Translations under genes and position numbers: made by a program
Notes under the pieces: model-generated
Told to the model about the DNA's origin: nothing
The model's input: only the letters and a program-made list of their open reading frames with translations
The model's database searches: none
Part shown: positions 8,753 through 14,556 of the stretch, in pieces
Position numbering within the stretch: the first letter of the stretch is position 1
How the letters are laid out: each line of letters begins with the position of its first letter
Assembly: GCA_015680635.1 (NCBI GenBank)
Contig: JAABOA010000121.1
Coordinates: 1-14,556, forward strand
Origin: Lunasporangiospora selenospora
Lineage: Eukaryota; Mortierellomycota; Mortierellomycetes; Mortierellales; Mortierellaceae
Direction of reading: 5' to 3'
DNA length: 14,556 bases

Positions 8753-10546
8753 CTGGAGAGAATGACAAAAGTACCGCAATCAATAAATGGTGTTCCGTTT
8801 CCTTTTCTACTTTGTCTCATCGTCTCTTCACTTCTTCACGCTCTAGTTTCCTGTCTCTTACCCTGCCTCCGCCTCACCACGTTCTACCCCGCTTCGAAGC
8901 CAGGCGTTCTCTGGGTAACTATCTCCTGGTTATATCAGCTCACTCGGGGGAGATAATAGGACGCAGATTAACTGGTTAGCGGTCGTCAACTTTAAAAAGA
9001 TTGCATAATTTACACCATATCATGCTTCGTAAAGACCGTCAGACTTATACGAATCTATAGCAAAAGCACAACAATTTGCATCAAGGACCCCGTCTCGACG
9101 GTGCTCTTGAGTAGCTCGTACATATTGCATTCGCAATTGAACGAGGCGTACGAGCTCAGAGTAGGCCGCAATTCGATGACTCTAATCTCTCGATCTATCA
9201 TCATGGTAACCAATCTGGCGAATATCCAAGATTATCACGCGCAGGACAGCTGCAGTAATGCTGAAAGAGCTAGTATAGATTCCAGAGAATCTTGCAAATG
9301 ACTGAAGTATTGGGCAATATTGAGCTTTCTGCAGCCCAAACGACATGAAGGTGTGCATTTCATGGAGGAAAGTAACTCTCATCTCCATTGATTGCTTTGT
9401 CGAGGTAGAGTTCCAAGCCTTTGTCTTTTTGTCAATAAGCTAGTCCCTATAGCCGGCTACATTGCGCACGCTTTTAGCCAGTTAATTTTCTTGGTACTGG
9501 GGGAAGGTCCCGTGCAGCGAGTCAAAAATCGGAACTCTAGTTAGCGTGGCCCAATGCATGCGTATAGGCGTTCCTTAGTGGTCTTTGCGAATGAGCTTTG
9601 CGCATTGGCGAAGCATGGAGCCGCTGAAGCTATCGAGGAAGGAGGTTATCTGCATGGAGAAAGTAGACTCGTCGATCATAAAGGGGAACAAAGAGAGAAG
9701 AAAACAGAGGAGTTGGTATGAACAACGTCCAAAATGCAGGACCTTCGTCCTTGGGAGCCGTCGAACAGACCTGCCCCAGATGGGGGGGGGGGTATATTAT
9801 GAATACAAGTGTCATGGAAACTAAACAAGAAAAGAAGGACGGTGATGGGTGTCGTCTATTGAAAGGGAATAGTAACAGTGGAGAGACTGAAAATCGGCTG
9901 ACCTCTCTTTTCCGTGCAAAAGAGCCAACGTTCGTTATGTAAACCAAAAAGGTACTGTTCATACTCGTTCGCTTTGCCGAATTGTGACCTGCCTTCTCGG
10001 TATCTACCATGAAGATAGCATTGATTTCTTTAACCAGCTCGAGAAGTGGTCATGTCCGACGACTCTAGGATGCTCCTCTGAGGCCATCGACTGCAAAGGG
10101 ATTGAGTACCTTGTGATACACGCACTCCCTAACATTTGTAAGGGTTCATTGTGCATTTAGTATACAACTCCAAGGTATGTTGTTAGAATTCTTGGTCGCT
10201 TAACTTATACGAATCTTGTGTCCTTCGGGATCGCTGGTGGTCAAACACATTGGCAAGAGATACTTTTGCAATTTATTGAGTAGACTTTATCGTCATTATC
10301 CTGCTCTAATGAGCGAGAAGAGTAATGCCGTTCATTATGGAGGGCCGCCTGGCTTTTCCTGAACATCATCTATCAATAACGAAATAGGTGAATATGGCAT
10401 TCAACTCGTCACCAAATACATAGACAGCTCGAAGAATAATAGCTCACGATCGTTCTAATGGCTCCTACGACATTGAGCCATGCCAAGAGGGCTCGCTGGG
10501 TTCTCTATGAAAACGAATTCCATCGCTACTAACGATCTAGCTTCTT
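8753..10546. other. Gene-poor stretch with scattered protein-like fragments
   Basis: No complete gene is supported. Protein-like but unassigned open stretches include 9891-10157 on the + strand (89 codons without ATG, containing IDFFNQLEKW and GIEYLVIHALPNI) and a minus-strand frame at about 9064-9235 containing RPTLSSYASFNCECNMYELL. A 126-codon minus frame at 9630-10010 crosses the G11 tract and looks random. The mixture of short open pieces separated by stops suggests decayed genes or transposon remnants, but no family could be named. Confidence 0.4.
9782..9792. repeat. G11 homopolymer
   Basis: Eleven consecutive G in non-coding sequence; its length may be unreliable in the assembly. Confidence 0.9.
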
Positions 10547-10930
10547 TCAGCCCGCCTTTTTCTGTAAGAAATCGAGGGAGAGAATACTAGAGATATCGTT
10601 CAGAGCAAAGTAGAGGTAGGAGTATTGTCTCTCATGCCTGCCTGAAGCTGCACTTGGTAATAGATTCAGCTCTAATAGAGTGGTTCTTGACTCCTTGTTT
10701 CACCACTATCGCCTTTTGAAATACAAATTAGAGAATCCTTCAAAGAAGCGAAAGATCGACAATGTACTGGCTATCAAGGCCAAGTAAAACACTCTTGCGG
10801 ACATTGTATTGGTCAACCAAAGATAGTGAGATTCCGCACGACTATAATAAATCATAAGCACTGCCAAAACTCTCATCACGAGCTCAAGAAGTAAGCCTGA
10901 TAGTCTTTCTAGCTTGTCAGTGTGTTTGCA
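10547..10930 (-). pseudogene. Stop-interrupted relic, possibly PEX11-like membrane protein
   Basis: One minus-strand frame runs 74 codons from 10930 to 10709, hits two close stops (TAG 10708-10706 and TGA 10702-10700), then continues in the same frame for 50 codons to TGA at 10549-10547. A shift of one base at the A5 run just before that stop opens about 40 more codons. Upstream of 10930 is a pyrimidine-rich intron-end-like sequence ending GGTAG. The first segment starts CKHTDKLERLSGLLLELV and ends STLSIFRFFEGFSNLYFK; the second holds YFALNDISSILSLDFLQKK. The TDK-x-x-RL opening and the x-x-FRFF-x-G segment recall PEX11 peroxisome-proliferation proteins. That match is from memory and weak. Two in-frame stops plus a homopolymer frameshift favour a decayed gene; chance open frames remain possible. 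Confidence 0.27.
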
Positions 10931-11895
10931 CTACCGATACAGACCAAAGGACAGTGGTAAATACAAGGACACGATTGGATCAAGTAGAAAAGTCAGCAAT
11001 CTTCTGCGACTTTTCCCGAATACATTCTCAGATCTTTGGGGAGTCTGCTTGGGCTAAATGATGCTGAGAGTCGCCTGGTATGCACCCGAGCTAGTAAAAA
11101 GGACAATAAAAGTGAGCCTATACTTTGATGTAACAGAGGAAAGACTCTTTCTTGTTTTCTTTCGAAGCTGTCCCTCTTGGTTTCTCTTTATGAACTCCAG
11201 TGGTCCAGTATTTGGCTGTGTTGATATTTTTTGTTTTTGTTCTTTTCCTTTTCAAACTATTCACTAACATTTCAAACCTAAAGAATCTCGGGATCTTCCT
11301 CATCACTGCTATGCTTCCTTGTATTCAAATAATTCATCGGACTAGGGCCATTCTTTTTATTAGAGCAAAACTAGGGTTTGATCGACAGATCTACATAGTG
11401 TGTAGAGGAGAGAGGAGCAAACAACGGTTCTTTTGCTCACCCAATTCAGGGTCATGTCTTGACTTTTAAGGAAAATGTATCACGTGCGGGTCCCTTGCCT
11501 TGAAAAGTCTGTTGTTGAGGAGAGAGAGTTGGGTCCCCATCTTTGTCCGCAATCGAACAGGAGATTTTGACCCACGGCATTCTTGACACGTCCATGATCT
11601 TTTCCCTATTATCCGCTGAAGCATCATTCGACAAGATTTTCTAGACTCGACCATTTCACCTACAAGGGCTCTTTAATTAACGGACAACCTCCATTGGTGC
11701 GCTAAATCACCCTCGTCCATTTCTCGAGATTTACTCTTTGGATTGTGGAACTTCAGTACCTCTGACTCGTCTCGGGGACAGAAAAACGCCATCAAAACAT
11801 TGCTCCTTACCCTTGATCTCGTACCAAGGAATCAAGCTCTTGCCCTTTTTTTTTTCTTGCCCTTCTACGCCTGTGAGGCAAAGCTATCGCAGCTA
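10931..11895. promoter_or_regulatory. Intergenic region upstream of the CENP-B-like gene
   Basis: AT-richer non-coding sequence; the few frames present are under 90 codons and not protein-like. The frame of the CENP-B-like gene stays open from about 11743 to its ATG, but there is no ATG in that part, and a T-rich tract (about 11845-11865) sits 30-50 nt before the start. Promoter activity is inferred from position only. Confidence 0.4.
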
Positions 11896-13788
11896 ATGCA
11901 ACCAGAACAACAACCACAACAGCTGCAACAGCAGTTGCAACAACCACAACCACCACAGCCAGAGACGGAAGCTCAACCTCAAGAACAGCAAGAACAGAAG
12001 CAAGAACAGAAACAAGAGCAACAGCAAGAACAGAGGCAGGAACAACCGCAACAACCGCAGCAATCGCCACCACCACAGCCACAGCCGCAATCACAACCAC
12101 AGCTACAACCACAACCACAACAGCAGCAACAACAGCATAATGACCCTCCTCCCTTACATCCATCAGCCGTCCGCTTAATGTTGCCCGTGCCTGGACCCAA
12201 CTCGAAAGGACGCAATGTGAATCTGACGAACGCACACAGGAAACAGATTTGTCAACAACGGCAGATGAATCCGGATATGACTCTCGAAGCACTCGGAGTG
12301 TGGGCCCAGCAGACATTCCATCTACCCCGAAAACCTGCTATGGGGACGCTTTCACGGATCATGCACAAGCAAGCCCATTACAATACCATGTCGGAGGCTG
12401 AGCTCCAGTCACAGCGGAAACGAGCCGTCCTCTGTACAGAGCTCGATGAGGCTCTTGTGTCGTGGATCCACGAATGCCAACGACGCAGTATCCACTTGAC
12501 ATATGAGATGATCAAAGATAAGGCTCGAGATCTAGCGGCCTTTATCCGCACATTACCTGGAAAAGAGAGTGCAGAGATGCCCACCTTCTCAAATGGTTGG
12601 GTATCAGGATTCACAAAGCGACACTTGCTGACAGGTTCGGCCTTAAATAATCGTAGTGCAGCATCGGCCTCTGGCTCCTCCAACGACACTGCCTCGGGGT
12701 CTTCCAGTGGAATCGCTGTAGGTTCTACCCTGCCCTTACCAAGCAATGAAGAGATCATGGAAGCAGTCTTGCTACAGCAACAACGGCAACAACGACATCT
12801 CGAGCAACAACAACAACAGCAACAACAGCATTCACACCACCATCATCATCATCATCACCATCACCATCAGCGCTCTAAATCCAGTTCTGACGTGGATATG
12901 GATACAGACATGGACACTGGAGCCTCAGCATTGGTTATTATCGAAGGTGTCGAGATTAGCAATGGTCTGGTCTCGACACATATGGAGGGCGTCGAAGCCA
13001 ACGATTTACATTCACAGGTAGTGGGCGCCGTCAAGTGGAATTCTCGGGCGCAGGCACAGGCATCGGGTTCTAGTACACCATCATCGCATTCACCATTGGC
13101 TTCGTCCTCTTTGATGCCTCGACACCGAAGACTGAGGGGGCGGAAATCTCGCACGCCTGGTGCCGAGAGTGATACTCAGCCACCGCAGCCACATGTGCAC
13201 CCTGCAACACCAGGAAGACTGAGAGCAACTGATCGGATTGCAGCAAACAGCAGTGGTAGTGCCTCGCCTACGTTCCCGTCAATAGGCCAATCACACCAGT
13301 CCATTGCTTTGCAACAAGAGCAACAGCAGCAACAACAGAGCGCGGCGTTTTCTTCGGCATTGATAACCGTCAGTGCAAGTGGGACGGATGTCGTCCTTGT
13401 GGATGATAGTGACTCGTCCCCCGAAATGAGCCTAGATCCAGTCACTGCAGGTTCAGGAACAACGACGCCGTCAACGGGAGCTACAGCCGCGTCTACACCA
13501 ACCACGGCAACAGCCGCTGCTACTGCTACTGCTACCACAAGCGCATCGACGACCACATCAGCTGTAGCCAACACAGCTGTGGCTGTAGCATCCGCCGCAT
13601 TAAGCATGCCACGTAGGACTCCGACCCCTGAAGAGTCATTGGCTGCTGTTCGGGTAGTCATTGACTCGCTCAACCTGAGCATCCAATCCGAGGTGGAGCT
13701 TTACCGACCTTTGTTTGACATGGAACGTCGATTGCGGGAGGAGATTCATAATCAGGAGCGGCAATCGCTGTTAAATAGGGTCAAGTGA
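11896..13788 (+). CDS. CENP-B/Abp1-type DNA-binding protein without transposase core (domesticated pogo-derived factor)
   Basis: Intronless 630-aa nuclear DNA-binding protein. First ATG in the open frame is at 11896; the 51 in-frame codons before it contain no ATG. Order of regions: Gln/Pro-rich tail (residues 1-85); an Abp1/CENP-B N-terminal-type helix-turn-helix (about 104-160; NLTNAHRKQICQQRQMNP, then LEALGVWAQQ and TLSRIM); a CENP-B/Tc5-type HTH (about 172-245; ELDEALVSWIHECQRR, then KARDLAAF and TFSNGWVSGFTKRH); Q304-Q311; an 11-His run H314-H324; a basic NLS/AT-hook-like RHRRLRGRK stretch (about 405-415); DVVLVDDSDSS at 498-508; an Ala/Thr-rich linker (about 525-570); and a charged helical C-terminus (579-630). 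There is no room for a DDE catalytic domain, as expected for a host regulator; fission yeast Abp1/Cbh proteins keep the domain. Exact DNA target and role (centromere, transposon silencing or transcription) cannot be told. Confidence 0.88.
   Translation: MQPEQQPQQLQQQLQQPQPPQPETEAQPQEQQEQKQEQKQEQQQEQRQEQPQQPQQSPPPQPQPQSQPQLQPQPQQQQQQHNDPPPLHPSAVRLMLPVPGPNSKGRNVNLTNAHRKQICQQRQMNPDMTLEALGVWAQQTFHLPRKPAMGTLSRIMHKQAHYNTMSEAELQSQRKRAVLCTELDEALVSWIHECQRRSIHLTYEMIKDKARDLAAFIRTLPGKESAEMPTFSNGWVSGFTKRHLLTGSALNNRSAASASGSSNDTASGSSSGIAVGSTLPLPSNEEIMEAVLLQQQRQQRHLEQQQQQQQQHSHHHHHHHHHHHQRSKSSSDVDMDTDMDTGASALVIIEGVEISNGLVSTHMEGVEANDLHSQVVGAVKWNSRAQAQASGSSTPSSHSPLASSSLMPRHRRLRGRKSRTPGAESDTQPPQPHVHPATPGRLRATDRIAANSSGSASPTFPSIGQSHQSIALQQEQQQQQQSAAFSSALITVSASGTDVVLVDDSDSSPEMSLDPVTAGSGTTTPSTGATAASTPTTATAAATATATTSASTTTSAVANTAVAVASAALSMPRRTPTPEESLAAVRVVIDSLNLSIQSEVELYRPLFDMERRLREEIHNQERQSLLNRVK
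12811..12868 (+). repeat. Coding CAR/CAY tract (polyQ-polyHis)
   Basis: Mixed CAA/CAG codons give eight Gln, followed by CAC/CAT codons giving eleven His after a single HS. The codons are mixed, so it is imperfect as a DNA repeat; it lies in the linker after the DNA-binding domains. Confidence 0.85.
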
Positions 13789-14556
13789 AGACAAGAAAGA
13801 AGGGACACCTAAAGCTGAGGAAAGGTTGTCCTTATGATGGGTGAAAGTGTTGAGGAGGATGAGATCTGAGAATCGAGATAATACCATGATGGCACTGGAA
13901 ACTGGGATGGAGAGGGTCCGATTTGAACAAGTTATCTGTAACATAGAAATAAGAAATGCCCCACTACCTGTTCCTGGCTCAATACCCAATGTTCTATTCA
14001 TGTCTTGTCTTTGTCCAGTAGGAAGTTGAAAGAATGGAGTGGGGCCTCTTTCCCCATTGGGAGAGAGAGAGAGCGATAGAGAGTGTGTGTATGGCGAGTG
14101 AGTGAGACGGGCGAGAACTCAAAGAGAATATACGTCTCAGACACACCAAAGCCGGATACAATGGCCGACTGGTCTGGCTGAACAGAGAAGACATGTGGAG
14201 CAGGGCAGGGTGGGAGAGCCAATGTACCTTTTTACTCCACTTTTCCTTTTTGCTCGCTTTTGTCCTCTCTCCTTGTTCCCGCATAGAGGTTCGGAGTGTG
14301 GTCTGTCATCTCTTAGTCTCAAGTAGACTCTGGTCTGGATAGGAAACAAGACCTGAGGGGAGCAATTGCCAACGAATGGGCCAGGCATGAACATGCGCTC
14401 GGTCGAGGACTGCGTGGCAGGGGTGGATTACACAAATAAGCTTGTGTGCCCTGTCTGTGTGCTGCATTGAGTAGACTACGCTGTATAGACGGATAAGAGA
14501 ATGCAAGCGAGAGATGGAGATAGAGAGCTAGAAAGGGAGGACGAAAAGAAAGTGAG
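13789..14556. other. 3' flank of the CENP-B-like gene, no supported gene
   Basis: Non-coding by inspection; frames are under 100 codons and not protein-like. GA-rich patches lie at about 14060-14110 and 14490-14556. GA-rich + strand sequence precedes the two minus-strand genes elsewhere in the window, but no matching minus-strand coding start was found here. Confidence 0.45.

Noticed and set aside
9630-10010. 126-codon minus-strand frame with ATG
   Set aside because: It runs through a G11 homopolymer, has no recognisable domain and is rich in Phe/Leu/Pro/Ser as expected from pyrimidine-rich DNA.
9042-10216. Shared ACTTATACGAATCT at about 9043 and 10203
   Set aside because: A 14-nt match pair is expected by chance in a window of this size; no extended similarity flanks it.
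7000-11700. tRNA genes or CRISPR-like arrays in the gene-poor block
   Set aside because: No GGTTCRA-type B-box with a matching cloverleaf and no spaced direct repeats were seen.
11743-11895. N-terminal extension of the CENP-B-like frame
   Set aside because: It would need a TTG start; there is no ATG in the extension, its sequence is not domain-like and it contains a T-run typical of upstream DNA.
11807-12316. Minus-strand frames of 65-169 codons, Val/Ala/Leu- or Cys-rich
   Set aside because: They are antisense of the CAA/CAG glutamine repeats of the CENP-B-like gene.

Overview
The window looks like nuclear DNA of a filamentous early-diverging fungus, most plausibly Mortierellaceae (Mucoromycota). 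The reasons are short GTAAGT...YAG introns (about 80-150 nt), many exons per gene, CT/GA microsatellites around gene starts, and Gln/His/Ala/Thr-rich regulatory proteins. The assignment is an inference from gene style; there is no rRNA or tRNA marker in the window.

Layout from left to right. (1) Positions 1-1592, + strand: the 3' part of a Skn7/HSF-type transcription factor whose 5' end lies outside the window. (2) Positions 1463-3136, - strand: an Slm1/Slm2-like BAR-PH membrane adaptor. These two genes meet tail to tail. Each appears to lose its expected C-terminal domain at the same point, around 1540-1552: the response-regulator receiver in one, the end of the PH domain in the other. (3) Positions 3137-4137: intergenic DNA with CT/GA tracts, probably the SLM1 promoter and leader. 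(4) Positions 4138-6628, - strand: a complete ten-exon mitochondrial 2-oxodicarboxylate carrier of 306 aa. Its leader/promoter is a long polypurine tract on the + strand. (5) Positions about 7030-11895: a gene-poor stretch of about 4.8 kb with simple repeats. It holds two minus-strand gene relics: a 5'-truncated phospholipase A2-like fragment (8351-8752) and a stop-interrupted PEX11-like fragment (10547-10930). (6) Positions 11896-13788, + strand: an intact, intronless gene for a 630-aa CENP-B/Abp1-type DNA-binding protein with no transposase core. It has Gln/His tracts and a SUMO-interaction-like motif. (7) Positions 13789-14556: no supported gene; GA-rich.

The genes do not form a pathway. 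They are an ordinary fungal mix of a stress transcription factor, a TORC2/PI(4,5)P2 adaptor, a mitochondrial carrier and a pogo-derived DNA-binding factor. The most notable points are the double-truncation junction and the domesticated CENP-B-like gene. All exon boundaries were derived by reading splice signals and frame by eye; no alignment or transcript evidence was available.
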